Source of the DNA: Psilocybe azurescens
Taxonomy: Eukaryota > Basidiomycota > Agaricomycetes > Agaricales > Agrocybaceae
Length of the DNA stretch: 64,000 bases
Direction: 5' to 3'
Assembly: GCA_023853785.1 (NCBI GenBank)
Contig: JAJIRX010000648.1
Location: 558,001-622,000, forward strand
Program-made: the position numbers and the translations under genes
Notes under the pieces: generated by a model
Databases searched by the model: none
Seen by the model: only the letters and a program-made list of their open reading frames with translations
Told to the model about the DNA's origin: nothing
In this document: piece after piece, positions 23,379 through 36,903 of the stretch
Numbering within the stretch: position 1 is the stretch's first letter
Layout: the number at the start of each line of letters is the position of its first letter

Positions 23379-25209
23379 ACTATGACCAACAATCTCCGTA
23401 TCGTCAACGCCGCGTCTGCATAAGGTTTCCAGAGCCCAACAACCAGGAATCCGAACAGTGCTCCATCTTGAAGCGAAGGAGGATAATAAAAGATCTTCTC
23501 GGACTTGTTGAATTCGGCCTGTTATCTTGTGAAATGACCAGAACTGTCGACAGACAATATCTGGGCCACATAAAGTATCTGTAATGTGATGATACCCTCA
23601 TGACAAAAATATTGTACACATATAGTTCAGCTGTATCATAATGCTATACTACAAATACCACAAAAAGCTTTATCGTGACTTCGTTGGCTTCTCGAAAGCT
23701 TTATGGCTTTCTCTGCGTGCATGATAGTCGTATGGTTAACGCTATGTGTGGTCGTAATGATCCGGTTTCGTGTCATAAATTTGGCAGAACAATCTTAGTC
23801 GGGTGGATGTAAGGGAAGAAGTCAATTTGGGAAGGAATGAATGAATGAATCTCGGCCTCGTGTAATTCAGGACCCATTACTGTACATATACTAGCTAGCT
23901 TCGACAATAACCACAACAGATGGCCGAGGCATGGATGATGGACGGGGATACTTCTCGGCATCGGGCTTACCTCTTGCTAAAAATTCTCAACAGTTGGAAA
24001 CAGGCTGTCTGGGTTAACTGGGATTGTAACAGTATAACTTCAGTGCTACACAGTCGGGATGTCGGAACAGTGTTGGACAGTCATGACTTATCCAGTAAAG
24101 TTATAGTCCGGAAGGGTGTTTCGGCGCAATCTTTATTACTTAATCTAGACCACTTACAGCACACCTCTATTGTAATGGTACTACGGTTTGCCACAGTGGA
24201 GAATAAACTCATTATTGAAAACTATTGGGAGGGGTGTACTGGGAAAGGGCCAATAATGTAGAGGCACAGCTAAGTAAGTTGCAACTGACACCATATTGAC
24301 ACTGCTATGCCGGTGATGCTAAAATTTCTTCCCGGAGTGTCTTCCTCAGCCGTTGCGGGAAATTTACGAACTCAACTTTCAAAAGTGTGATATATTGGCG
24401 CACCCTTGACTCACACAACCTTTATTTATTTATTTTCAATGATGTACGAGTACCGGCCTGTACAGGTGCAGCCCTGAAAATGATTCACACAGTTGAGCAT
24501 TACTGAGGCGAAATAAATATTCTATCATCAATCTCTCCACAACTCCTGAAAAATGCAAAGACAAATCAGTCACGCGAGTAGGTACTTCTTATCATTAGAT
24601 ACCATATGATATCCAATACGCTCCGTACTTGTAGCGTCCGAGTTACATCAGAGGGTCAATCATCAGATCTTGTAGATTTATACAGGCTTTCGTTGAAGGT
24701 CAATCTCGTCACACAGAAGTAAAATTCACATGCAAAACTTATATACATTTTGCGGGCCGGTAGCCTTTTTGATAGGGAGCGTCAGGGAGTGAACTCTTAA
24801 GGTCTCTGCCTATTGGTGTGACACTTTAGGCGCCGATCCGGGGACTGGAATCTTTCTTCGACAAGTCCGCTACGGCGCCACATATATTAATATTACCGTA
24901 CGTGGTCAATCTATTTTTGGAGTGACAGTATGCGTAGTTTAGCATGTCATTGCTGCACTGCCCGTGTGAATCTGTTGACATCAGGATTTTCTTCGTTTCG
25001 AACCTGGACACGCTCGGGAAAACCTTGTTATCCATACGGCCTCTTTCTATCGAAATCTATTATTGGGAGGCTTGCCTTGACGGTGACGTTGGGAAATGTG
25101 TTTAATCAGTGGATAGACTCGCTAGCTGAAAGTATCTCTGTCAGAATCCGTGACATAGGTACCTGTAGCATACATCCATCATCATTAGCTTCATCACATC
25201 TCTGTAAAA

Positions 25210-25244
25210 TTTTTGAAAAAAATGCTAGACGTTTTTTTCAAAAA
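25210..25244. repeat. A/T hairpin
   Basis: A 13-bp perfect stem (TTTTTGAAAAAAA with its complement) around a 9-nt loop, running into an A-tract. It may be a chance product of homopolymers or a terminator-like signal. Confidence 0.6.
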
Positions 25245-28163
25245 AAAAAAGGACGTGAGCCATTGTTTTAGTTGTTCACCTTCGGCGAATATTCGGTGGG
25301 GGCTCGCTACGCCTTTCTAGTCTCATAAGTTAGGAATCGCGAATTTGGGCTGCATAGCACTTATACTAGATAACAAAGACGCAACGTACGTCGCGCCTTT
25401 GTTGATTTACCTACTCCCTTGACAAACTCGGACAGGCTCCCCGGAGACAATCGTCTTCGAAAATGCCAATCTCTATTTAAATTTGACAAACGGGTTTAAA
25501 GAATATAATTCAATGAGGATTTGGGAGCACTAGAAGACGAGCAAATACAATGTAAAAATTAGTAGAGGCCTCGGACAGTGCTCAGGAAATTTTGACTTCG
25601 TTTATTCGCGGTTTTCATCCTGAAAGAATGAATCTTTGCTTCGCTCTCAATAAACAGCCAGATATAGTATTTCTCACAGTATCATAACGCGGCGGGTGTG
25701 GCAATTTGTACGGCGCTCTCTCTCGAAATGATATGCTGCTCGCTCTCCGATAATGACATTAATACGCCCTATATATGGGGATTTGCATAACAAAAGGCGG
25801 ACATCCGTTGTTTACAAAAAAAGTCTAGTATTTTGCACATAGCTGTGATATACACTGAAAAAGCGTTGGAGATTGGATCATAATCTTCAAAGGGGGCCCA
25901 CCCCCAAGAAAAAAGGACATTAGAGATAAGCCGCAATTAGTCAGAGACAAGCGCCTGCTCGGTGCTAAGTTGGCGACTACCAGGGAGTACCTTCCTAATC
26001 AAAATCTAGTACAAAGCCTCGTTATTTTAGGAACATTGAACTTATTTTTAGCTTAACCGCCATGTTCAACGACGCAGAAAATCAATACACATTCCTCCTA
26101 AGTTTTGTAGATACCACGTAGATACCACTCTAAGTAAAAGAGGTAGATTTTATCCGAAGTCTGACAGATAATAAGTATGGCGGACCGTAAGAGCTCATCC
26201 ACCCGTGTCCGTATAAGGTGACAGCCAACACTACTGTCGGCATTTTCATAGATCTGATAGTAATAAATCCACCAAAGTCGTTTTATTTTTGGAGAGGACT
26301 TCAAAGTTAGCGAGCGGTGGTCCTGTCTCAAGTAGATATCTCAAATGCTACTGGATGTGTCAAGAAGATGCACCAGGGTGTGCATCAACGCTGTCAGATA
26401 GGTCAAGAATATACAGCACAGGGTATATCAAATGCCGTTGAATGGGGCCAGGAAAATGCAGCAAGGATGAATGTGTGGCCGTTGTATCAAAATTTGTATT
26501 ACAAGATTTCTGGTGTGCTCACATTTTCAGCACTAGTTTCCCGTGTTTCAAGGATACTTACCACGTGTACCTATCACTGTGGTTATACTCCAATATTATT
26601 CTCTAATGACCGGGTCTTCTTTTCAATACTTTCTTTTTTCTACCTCAGTATTTGTCCTTAATACGTTGTTAAACCTAACTAGCCTTTCCTTTCTCTGGGT
26701 GTTTAAATTACAGCCACATACAGGTGCAGCAGATGTCTTACATCACTCCTATGTCTCTTGTTTAGATAGGATAAAGATACGCCACCGTTAGCAGAATACG
26801 TTGGTCCGACGGAGTCTTGATTGCGTGCTTTCGTTTCTTCTTTCAATATTTGGGCTTTTCTACCAAAATTCGTTCTAGTTCACCGCTGATTATTTTAGTA
26901 CAGAAACTAGTAAGCAGAAACAAAGAAAATCTTCCAAGTCTGAGATGTTAATCAATTATGCAGGTCCTCTGATTTAGTAAGGCAGGCTGAAATCTTCGTT
27001 GATGTAATCCAAATGCTGACAAACAGCCAGCCAAGAGCTGACTGGCGAGAGCCCTGTTGTTCTTAAATGCCTCGGCAGACAACGTCCCTTGACTTCTGTA
27101 TGACAGATTAAATATAAGACCAAGGGGACACCGGGATTCAAAACCGAGGACCCGGGGTAGGTGGGGGAGGGGCAAAATTCAGTTTGAAACTATTGTTTTC
27201 AAAGGTTTCCGAATCCTATTTCTAGTACATGGAAGCAATGCAGGACACATTTCAAGAGGTTGGACAGATTATGAGCTTTGTTTGCTGCACAGAACAGTGC
27301 AGAAGAAAAAGGTCGGTTTCCATTACATCTACTACAGATCACAAAGGGAAACTCAAATGGAAGGAGAAGTATGAATTATTTAGTTGAATTTGAATCAATG
27401 AAAATCATCTACCAATGCGAAGGATAAACTTAGATTAGCGACAGTATTTAGTCGTGCTCACCGGAGGGCACACCTAGAATTTATGATTTAACACTGTGGT
27501 TTCCACTGGCACGTTCCCTGGAATTACCACTTTGGGCCGTTTTTGGCATCGCATCGGAGGAGGATGGTTGGCGGCCGTTGGCTGGACCTTCGAGGGAAAA
27601 TGGACCGGTGTTATTTTTGAAACTTGGTGAAACCTTGCACCCTTAAGATAGTAGGCCCATGGGGATTCTAGGAGAAATGATATCGGGAACGTAGACCGAT
27701 CCTCAGGGAAGATACAGCTATATGACCTACATCCGGTACTTTTCGACGTCATTTGTGAGCGTCTATTGATGGCGAGTACAATCAATTACCCGATTGAGAA
27801 AATCAACAAAATGGATAGGAACGAGATGTATGTCCATGTCGAGTACAACGCCGGTCAAATCTTAACACCAATCTGATACCTCTGTGACCCCAGTGAGACA
27901 CCACCGGACGGTCTTACCTGGCTTAGCCAGGTATGCTACTGTACACGATTTGTTAATTGTATACTAAGTAGATAAGAATGACAAACCCTCCTGGATCGCG
28001 GTCCGTTGTGATAAATTTCTTTGGCTATATCTTGAGTTTTAACAGTATCTCACCCCAATCATGTCAGGCAACCGCCGACGCATTCGGTTGAGTATTGACT
28101 GCGTCTCATTTTTGACTGCATCCAAGTCAGGAAACGCCGACAAAAACGGTGGCTCAGTTCGAG

Positions 28164-28170
28164 TATATAA
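28164..28170 (+). promoter_or_regulatory. TATA box of BVMO copy 2
   Basis: GAGTATATAAAG, 77 bp before the ATG. Copy 3 has AGTATATAATG at the matching place, and both genes share ATAGGCTTTCT followed by CCCA between the box and the start, so the promoter was duplicated with the gene. Confidence 0.6.
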
Positions 28171-28240
28171 AGTCTGAAATATTTTGAAATATTCTAACAT
28201 AGGCTTTCTACCCATAAATTTCATACATTCTCAAAGCAAT

Positions 28241-30166
28241 ATGGCGAACGGCAGCGCTCCTCTTTCCTCTACACAGGCTCACTCTGCTAGTGCATCAGAC
28301 AGATACGATAAACCAATACATCACGAACGGCATCTCAAAGTGATATGCATCGGTGCCGGTGCCTCCGGACTACTGTTAGCCTACAAGCTGCAGCGCTCCT
28401 TCGAGAACTTTAGCCTCGTTCTATATGAGAAGAACGACGGCATCTCAGGAACTTGGTACGAGAACAGGTATCCAGGGTGTGTAGTTTCTACAGCAGTCTT
28501 TGCCGAACCTCTGATTAACAATTTCACCCTCTAGGTGTGCTTGCGACATAGCTGCTCATGTTTATACGTGGAGCTTTGAACCCAACCCAAACTGGTCAAC
28601 CGTATATGCTGGTGCAGAGGAGGTCTATCATTACTTCCACCACTTTTCCGAGAAGTACAACCTCGCGAAATACACGAAACTGAGGCACAAGGTCACAAAG
28701 GCAACCTGGAATGCCGAGAAGGGCGGGTGGGATGTCGAGGTCACCAATTTGGCAGACGGCACCATCATTCACGACTATTGCGATATTCTTGTGAACGCAG
28801 GTGGAGTTCTCAATGCATGGAAGTGGCCTGAGATACCGGGACTCCAGACATATAAAGGCAAGCTTCTCCACACTGCCAATTGGGACTCTACAGTGGACCT
28901 TAATGGAAAGCATGTCGGAGTGATCGGTAATGGGTAAGTCTCGTCAAAATGCCTGGCTCGACGTCTTGCTTACCACAAATATAATTCAGGTCGTCCGGGA
29001 TTCAGGTCCTTCCAGCCGTCAAAGAGCAAGCGAGCAAGATAACCGCTTTCATGCGTGGACCAGCTTGGGTCTTTCCAGCTCAAAGCATAGATCAACGTTC
29101 TTACTCTGAAGAAGAGCGCCGCACCTTCGAGACCGACCCAAATGCCCTCTTGGAGTATCGCAAAGAAATGGAGTCAACCTTGAATTCTTTCTTCACTATG
29201 TTCATCGCGGATTCGGACGTCCAGAAAGCCACTTTTGCTGCGACAGTTGGGATGATGAAGGAAAAAATTCAGGACGAGGCTCTCGAGAAATTGGTCATTC
29301 CGAGCTGGTCTGTAGGCTGTCGGAGGATAACACCCGGTATCAATTACCTCGAGACACTGACATCGGAAAAGGTCGACATTGTTTTTGGATCCGTCAAGGA
29401 GGTCACTGAGAAGGGATGCATTGGCGAGGATGGCCAAGAACATCCCATCGACGTCTTGGTTTGTGCGACGGGCTTTGATACTTCATACGTTCCTCGCTTC
29501 CCTATTGTTGGCTCGAATGGCATCGATCTTCGTGATGCATGGGCAAAGGAGTCCAAATCTTACATGGGAATGGCCGCACATGGATTCCCAAACTATTTTA
29601 TGTTCCTTGGCCCAAACAGTCCCGTTGGAAACGGACCAGTTTTGGTTTCGATAGGTGGGTCGCCATTTTACGGTATCAAAAGCATCTCCACTGATAATTT
29701 TTGTCTTTCAGAGGCACAGGCTGACTATATATGCAAGTTGATGGACCGTTGGCAGACGGAAAACATCCACAGCTTCTCACCCAAGCTCGATGCTGTTGAA
29801 GACTTCGTCGAACACAAAGACAATTTCATGAAAAGCACCGTATGGCATCAGGAATGCCGCTCCTGGTACAAGGCGGACAGCGTAACCGGAAAAGTCACTG
29901 CACTCTGGCCGGGGAGTAGCATGCACTTCCTTGAAGCTGCTGCTGAACCGCGATACGACGATTGGGACATCAAATATGCAGGGAACCGGTTTGCCTTTTT
30001 AGGCAACGGCTATTCGCGTACCGAGACGGACGCCACCGCCGATTGGTCCTACTATATCAAGAACAAAGATGACAGCCCCTATCTGAGCCGAGGTAAACGT
30101 AGAAAGGTTTACTCGAAGTCGGGCACTGTGCATCGCTCTGCGGCTGCAGAGGCAATGATTCTTTGA
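28241..30166 (+). CDS. Flavin-dependent Baeyer-Villiger monooxygenase, copy 2 (intact)
   Basis: The one intact member of the BVMO triplet: 584 residues from four exons (28241-28476, 28535-28933, 28990-29654, 29712-30166). FAD loop GAGASG at residues 38-43, fingerprint YKGKLLHTANWD at about 184-195, second Rossmann loop GNGSSG at about 209-214, then ATGFD. The fingerprint fits the type I signature (F/Y)-X-G-X3-H-X3-W-(P/D). No N-terminal targeting signal or membrane span is obvious, so a cytosolic enzyme is likely. It is much closer to copy 3 than to copy 1. Possible substrates are ketones or aldehydes from lipid, aromatic or terpenoid metabolism; the sequence does not decide. No polyketide, terpene or peptide synthase gene lies nearby. 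Confidence 0.92.
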
Positions 30167-30230
30167 GCAATTCGCAATTTTTATTATTTGTTAGTATACA
30201 TAAGTAACCCGTAGATAAAGGGTGTTGAAT

Positions 30231-30400
30231 CAGTGTTGGCATAGTTAGCGACTTAATCGGATTAGCCTTGGATTAGCCATTCGCTTAGACGAAACAGTCT
30301 GAATTATAAGGTTTCTATTTTTGATTCGGCTAACCGATTTAGTCGGAATAGTCATATATAGTCGAGACCCGACTATCGACTATAGTCGCCGACTACACCC
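30231..30400. mobile_element. 170-bp hAT-like MITE
   Basis: The left end is CAGTGTTGGCATAGTTAGCG. The right end, read inward, is GGGTGTAGTCGGCGACTATA. Perfect 8-bp duplications TGTTGAAT flank it (30223-30230 and 30401-30408). The inside is full of TAGTCG/CGACTA palindromic motifs and has no coding capacity. It lies just downstream of BVMO copy 2. Confidence 0.75.
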
Positions 30401-31790
30401 TGTTGAATCGAATGTTTTATCTAATCTTTCTCTGCATGCCAACATCGTATAATCAACACAATCTGTGAAATTATATTTAAGGGATTGAATGGGAAATGGT
30501 ATAATGTCACTGGACAGGATTGAATAGTCTTGGAGGTGCTGTCGCAAATTCACAATAGTACAGCTCATCGGCTTCTCGCCGACTCAATGGCCCACATCGC
30601 AGGGAAGACGCAAATACGCGCAATTATCTAAGAAGGTCGACTTTTCTCAACTAACAAGAAGTAGCCCTCAAGGAGAAGGGATATGGCCAGTACGGTGATC
30701 AAGAAGTCTAGTCGGCTCTTTTAAGAAATTAGGGACACTCTCGCCGGCGATAGGTGGGCCCTGGTGGCTCCTGGTGGCCCTCAGCAACCTTCGGCAAATA
30801 ATAGAATAGCCTCAGCAAAGAATTAACGGCCAAGAGGTGCAGCTGGTAGAATCCCACGGAACCTCAAGAAAGAGTTATCCCTACTACCACTCCATGAATC
30901 AGAATACGATGTTGTATTCTAGCATTCGAACACCGCTTCTAAGTTCTGATAAGTTCTAACCAACGATGGCTGGGACGGTTGTCGGGGCATCTTAATTCCT
31001 CGCACTTCTAAAAGGGATACTGTAACATGCTATGGGCATAATTAGCGGAATAGTCTCCAGAACCTTGGGCGCTTATAAATAACTTATGTACCCTGAGCGC
31101 ATCGAAGTGCCGACAACGCTGGTTAGCTTAATAAGACTTGGCACAATGCTTACATAGCGTCAATATGGTTCGATGTCGGACAATGAGAAGATGAAAGCAG
31201 GATTGCTGGGCAGCAGATAGGTTTTCTATCGGCAAAGAATTTCGATGGCTGACTGACAATCTGTTTCTGGATGATTGCGATCCTCCCATTCCGTGTGGTT
31301 TTTCAAGTTGCCATGAACTTCGCGTTGTGTCGTCACTTTAATTTCGATGTTGGACCCCCACATAAGCCATGAATCGAGTGACCTGGGAACAAAGGTCACA
31401 CTACCTGGCTTCCAGAATGACCTCAGGCTATGCATTGTATCACAATGACACTTTCGCCTCTCTGAGCAGGCTGTCCAATGAATTGGCGCAAATAGATGAG
31501 AGTATCCGGTAATTAGAGATCAAGTTATGTTCCGTGAAAATAACCTGAATTTCAACGAGCGTAAATTGATCGAGTGCCGCAGATCTGCTAAGGCATGAAA
31601 CGTATCATTGGCTCGAGAGTTCCGGAAATTTTCTGTATGCGTGCGTGTGCTCACAAAGATTATAGGTGGCGAGTCGAGATCCATTAATCTTGTGGCATCG
31701 GATTTAGAGATCCCGTGTCTCAAAAATAAAAGGTATAGGCAAAAATCAACAACCCCACAAATTATAAAAAGAAGAAAAAGAAGGGAAATT
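30401..31790. other. Intergenic stretch
   Basis: About 1.4 kb between the MITE and the dynactin gene. Only short frames without family likeness; part will be 3' UTR of the two genes pointing into it. Confidence 0.5.
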
Positions 31791-33100
31791 TTACTCAAAA
31801 CCCAGCCGAAGTCGCTCCGCCTTTTCTCGTTCCATTAGGGCGAGCTTATCTTCCGCCTCAGTAAGCGTGTCATCCCAGGCTACAAACAGCTCAGACAGCG
31901 TGTCAACCTGTATTGAAATGTAACCTCAGTAAAACCAAATAACCAAGAGAAAACGACGCGCATATGTTGCATGGCGATCGACCAAGGAGGATATTTTGAT
32001 TTCGAGAGATGACGCCAGTTTCGCGTCTTCTTCATAGGCCTCTAGCAGCACTTGCAGTCGAGGTTCCAGTTTTCGTATTCTAAGGTCCAGTCAAAATATT
32101 CAACGAATTTGTTTGGACGATAAACTTGACAATAGGATTTACCTGGAAGATTTCCCGCCCCAGTGACGCCCTTCTTCTCCAGTGCGTCTATTTCCAGCAT
32201 ATCTCGGTCGGCTGAGCGTATATCGGGCTCCATCTCGGCCAAAAGCGCGTTTATCTCTTCCGGCGTCATCTTGTCATATGTTGGAGGGTCGGGCAATATG
32301 CCAGATAGCGCGAATGAAGGCGTTAAGAGATGGGCATGTTGGTCATCTAATCGTCGTTCGGTGATAAGTTCGTTATATCATATTGTAGCGTTTGGCGTTG
32401 GAAAGAATTGGAAAGAAGAAAGAGATTGAAACGAATAACGAAACGGCAGTGTGAGCAAAGGTAAAGACCCAAAAATGTCGAACTAAGGACGATGAAGAAA
32501 CGACGCACAATTGCCCATGAACCTCCTCAGACCGTCGTTTCCCTCAACGGCTTTGCCCAGTTTGGATTGTACAGTCTCTGCGAGACGCATCAGCGTCTCC
32601 CCGTGCTTCAGGTTCGCAGCACCGGCACCCGCGAACTCCTCCCTGGCCTTCCCTTTCCGGTCCCTGCCAAACAACGCAGCACTGTCCTGCTGCTTCGTAC
32701 CCAGTATGAGCGCCTCCAGCCATCTCAAACGGAGCTCTAGTGCCAGTGCAGGATCCACCTTCCCTGGCCCTGGGTGTTCTGCAGCATTAGCAGCGCCATC
32801 GCCAGCATCCAAAATACCATCGCGTCTCGCGGCACTCGCACCGCCGGAGGCTGCAGCATTCTCTCCGTCCGAGTCCATGTCGATGTTATCAATCTCTTCT
32901 GCGGCGGAAGCCAACTGCTGATGCTGATGCTGATGCTGATGGAACGAGAAGACGCCCGCGATCGTGTTGCCACTGCTGCCACCTGCGCTGGTGGGTGGTG
33001 GAGAGGAAGGCGGGCTATTGCTGTGTGTCGAGGAGGAGAGATGCCGATGGCGTTGGAAGTCGCCTAGAAACACGCTGCCGACTCTGTTCGATGATCCCAT
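31791..33100 (-). CDS. Dynactin subunit 3 (p22/p24)-like, frameshifted as read
   Basis: Likely shoulder/sidearm subunit of the dynein activator dynactin. Four exons: 33100-32509, 32346-32143, 32079-31962, 31907-31791; about 343 residues. Like the animal p22/p24 subunit it has an early ALELRLRWLEALILG segment, central helices and a late LSELFVAWDDTLTEAEDKL block. Between them lie the conserved-looking HAHLLTPSFALSG and the helix LQVLLEAYEEDAKLA. The N-terminus is low complexity (HQHQHQHQQ, Ser/Pro). Exon 3 needs one more A in the coding-strand run at about 32069-32072 to give an unbroken coiled coil. Intron 1 is long for this region (162 nt). Intron 3 would start with GC (GCGCGT) if the reading phase is kept. 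The dynactin assignment rests on remembered similarity and is moderate. Confidence 0.65.
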
Positions 33101-33580
33101 GGGGTCACAGACCCAACGCGGCTACAGTTAACACCTTCCACGATCTGGAGGAGTGTACCCTATATATGCTGTATTCTATTCAAGAAATAATTGCCAGATT
33201 TGATTTGCGGAGGATGCGTGTTTTCCGCTGGGGCCCGGGCAAAGTAGAGTGGAAAGCTGGGGGCAAAGCCCTGATTCCAGATCCGAAGAAAGGGGTTACA
33301 CGATGTACACGAAGACATCACGAATTTTCAGGCGATAGTTTCTTGAGAAATCCTTATATTCAAACATTACATGTGGTAGATCCGTGCAGTAAAAGAAAAT
33401 AAATACTAGTCCTAGTAGTTCCAACAATCAATTAGAGTATAAAAGGGGGAATGTGATCGCGATCGCGGTGTAAAGAACGAATGGGCAAGGAGTCTGAAAA
33501 GACGAGAAAAAAAATAGTGTCACTACCAAAATATTCTTACAACACCGTGCAATTGCAAAACAAAACAAAAACATCAAGGA
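33101..33580. other. Gap between dynactin-like gene and CCC2
   Basis: 480 bp upstream of the dynactin-like start and downstream of the CCC2 stop. It must hold the promoter of the former and the 3' UTR of the latter; no clear TATA box was seen. Confidence 0.4.
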
Positions 33581-36500
33581 TCAAACTGGACTCCTATTAT
33601 GCCCAGTCTGCCCCTGGGCATGCGTCTGTTCCATCTCCACCGGCAGCTGACTATATCCATACGCCTCAGGCTGCCTCACACCCGCACTGAACAAGTTTCC
33701 AAACGCCTTCACTCTAGCCGTATCCAACATACTCGCCGCGCTGTCCATAAACATGCCCGTCCACCCAGCGCCGCTATCCGGTGGAAGGCCGCCAGTGGGC
33801 GTAGCAGCGAGCGCCACGCCACCGCGCGGCCCAAACCTCGCATGCCTCTCCTCCGGCATCACACTGTCCACAGGACGCGTCCACCACTTGAGCGTCAGCG
33901 ACGAGCAGACGACGCTCACGGACGAGAACGCCATCGCCGCGCCTGCGACCATCGGGTGCATGTATAGCCCGAAAGGGAGGAAGAAACCCATTGCGAGCGG
34001 GATGCCGAGGATGTTGTAGATGCATGCCCAGATGAGGTTCCGTCGGATGACGGAGAAGATCTTACGCGAGAGGTGCAGGGCGGCGACGACGTCGAGCAGG
34101 TCAGAGCGCATGAGCACAATGTCCGCAGCTTCGATGGCGACTGACGTTCCAGATGAAAGCGCAATACCGACGGTAGCCGCAACAAGAGCCGGAGAGTCGT
34201 TGATTCCATCTCCAACCTATTGAAGAAGAAGAAAAAAAGCAAAAGTGAGAAAAATGCACTCGCCCGGCGCAGAAATAATACGAACCATCGCAACACCACC
34301 GCCATACTTCTGCATCATATCCGTCACCATCGACGCCTTTCCTTTCGGACTCATACCCGCAGACACATTCTCCGGTCGAATGCCGACTTGTTTAGCGATG
34401 GCCACAGCCGTGGACTTTCCATCGCCCGTCAACATGCTCACCTCGATGCCCATCTTCTCGAGAGCCATCACCGCATGTCGACTAGAAGGCTTGGGCGCAT
34501 CCGCCAACGACACTGCAAGTAACGGCTGTGGGTGCACGGCTTTGCCATTGCTCGAAACCAACGACACAAAAATGATGGTGCGTCCAATGGATGTCTCCTG
34601 CTCTTCGTACGCAAGGAGCGACGAGGGGATGTATCGCTGTGCCATATCCCTGTTTGCGTCCAGAAGACTGCCCTCACTACTCTGGGTTACGAAGGCTGCG
34701 CTGCCGACGAGTAGTGTCCTAGTCTTGCCTTCGCAGGTAATTTTAGCTTTTACTCCTTGGCCCGTTACGCTCTCAAATTCTTGTACTTCAGCTTGAGGAC
34801 CTGCACTGCCGAGAAGTTCCTTGCCGTAGGTAGCGATAGCTTTTGCGAGTGGGTGTTCGGACCTGGCTTCAGTGGCGCTGACCATGGCCACGATTTGTTT
34901 GCGTCCCGTTACACCATCAGCGCAGAATCCATCGAGGCCGGTATCTCCAGCGTACAACTCCGTGTTCGCTATCAAACCTGGAGCAGGCACCCAGTGCATA
35001 CCCACGACAGTGAGTTTCCCAACCGTCACAGTTCCCGTCTTGTCGACCACGACATGTTTGATACTCTTGCTCGCCTCGAGCGCCCGACCGCCTTTGATCA
35101 GAATACCATTCTTCGCACCCATACCCGTGCCCACCATAATGGCAGTAGGTGTAGCAAGGCCAAGGGCACAAGGGCACGCAACAACAATAACACTGATGCA
35201 CATCTGCAAACACACCGCCAGCTTGCTTGTTCCATGCATATGGAACATCTTCGGCAGATGATCGTCATCTACGAAGTAGCTGAGAAGCAGCCAGCCGAGC
35301 AAGGTCAGCGCGGAGAGGCTGATAACTGTGGGTACGAAGTGGCCGGCGACTTTGTCTGCGAATGCTTGAATAGGTGCTTTCGACGTCTGTGCATCCTCGA
35401 CTAGGCGGACAATCTGAGAAAGCGCGGTGTCCTTTCCTGCGCGTGTGACAATCATGTCGAATGTGCCTAAACCATTGACGGTGCCACCGATGACTGAATC
35501 TCCAACAAGTTTGGTAACAGGCAAAGCCTCGCCGGTGATTGCACTTTCGTCTACGCTGGAAGAGCCTCGAATGACGTTACCGTCGGCTGGGATTTTATCA
35601 CCGGGTACTAGTTTGACGGTGTCTCCGACCTCGACGAGTTCCGTTGCAATTTTCTTTTCTTGTGTGCAAGCTGGAGCATCGGTGTAGATTATAGCCATGG
35701 AGGGCGCAAGGGACATCAAATCCGTGAGGGCCGCACTTGTCTTCCCTTTCGCTTTGTTCTCGAGATAACGACCTAGAGAAACAAACATAAAGAGCATGGT
35801 GCTAGTTTCAAAGAAAAGATGTGGGCGATAGTCTGGCGTCGTGTTGAACATAGCAGCGATCATGCTGAGGGCGGAATAAAAATAGGCAGCTGATGTTCCA
35901 AGCACGATTAGGACGTCCATAGTGGCTGATCCATGCTTCAGGGATTTATAAGCGTTTCTGTAAAACCTGGCACCAATCCAGAACTGGGCAGGTGTAGTGA
36001 TGAGGAATGCAAGAACGTCCCCCAGATATATGGCGTTGAAAAGGCGGTAGGCAAGGACATCTCTCACGCCAGGGATTTTTGGGCCGATCATATGGAGGGA
36101 AGAACACAGGGACGGCAAATGCTAAACTCCACGCAAAACGTAAGCGCCATTCTAGAACCTCCTTCATCCTGGTCAAAGACTGGAGCTGGGTAGCATCTTG
36201 CTGATCTGAGAGAATGGCATCGAAGCCCATATCCTCGATATGCTCGACCATTTCTCGAGGTGTTATGATGGAACGATCGAAATTGATGTTGCAGGTCTCT
36301 GTGGCGAGGGAGACCGAAACACCTGTAATCCCTGGTAGACCTGCAAGGCCTGTTTCTACTGTATTTGTACAGGATGCGCATGTCATCCCGTAGATCTTGA
36401 GTTGGACGGTGTCGGCTCGTGCGGGAGGTATCAGTGTCGCATCGAAGCCAATATCCGATATTTCCTATGTGATGAGAACCCATATAAGTGCACTTGGGAT

Positions 36501-36903
36501 GCTTACAAAAGAGTAAGATGTGCTTACGTTAACGAGTTTTACGACTGTCCAGTGCAGAGGATCGTATTCAATGACTGCCCGCTCAGCGAGAAGAGCGACC
36601 TTTATCGAATGAATACCCTTCTGATCCCTGAGCATCCCTTCGATTGCCTACGAAGAGTAGGATTAGAAATTGCCAGGAACAGCATTAGTACGGGCGTACC
36701 TCTACACATGACCCGCATGTCATACCCTCGACCCTCAGCTCGCATTTCTCGGACTCAGGGATGGCATGTGTAAGCTCCTTTGCGTGTTCGTCGTCCATGA
36801 TGAGAGGTTTGGAGGAGGAAGAGGGGAGGAAAGTGGAATCGGACTGAGAGAAGGAAGCAGAAAGCGGGGATCGGGCCAAAATGTTGTTTAGGAAAGAGGA
36901 CAT
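33581..36903 (-). CDS. CCC2: Copper-transporting P1B-type ATPase, frameshifted as read
   Basis: Pumps Cu(I) into the late secretory pathway to load multicopper enzymes such as ferroxidases and laccases. Four exons: 36903-36700, 36647-36528, 36464-34286, 34216-33581; about 1045 residues. Two N-terminal heavy-metal domains carry MTCGSC (61-66) and MTCASC (about 135-140), the same number as yeast Ccc2. The catalytic core is complete: TGEA, the membrane CPC motif in [12 protein letters not shown], phosphorylation site DKTGT, SEHP, and GDGIND just after the last intron. The frame slips between VPVFF and MIGPKIPG in the first membrane region, where GGG at 36097-36099 (CCC on the coding strand) has one base too many. 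This gene and the dynactin-like gene run in the same direction. Confidence 0.92.

Larger units (their letters stand above)
23379..28240. other. 4.9 kb stretch without recognisable genes
   Basis: Only short frames of up to about 114 codons occur, none matching a family I know and none with good splice context. Composition is AT-rich with several purine and T runs. Two small perfect hairpins lie at 25210-25244 and 27916-27932. The promoter of BVMO copy 2 occupies the right end. It may hold decayed repeats, but no terminal repeats were found. Confidence 0.5.

Noticed and set aside
27916..27932. Perfect 17-bp palindrome ACCTGGCT-T-AGCCAGGT upstream of BVMO-2
   Set aside because: About 300 bp from the start codon and absent at the other two copies; may be chance.
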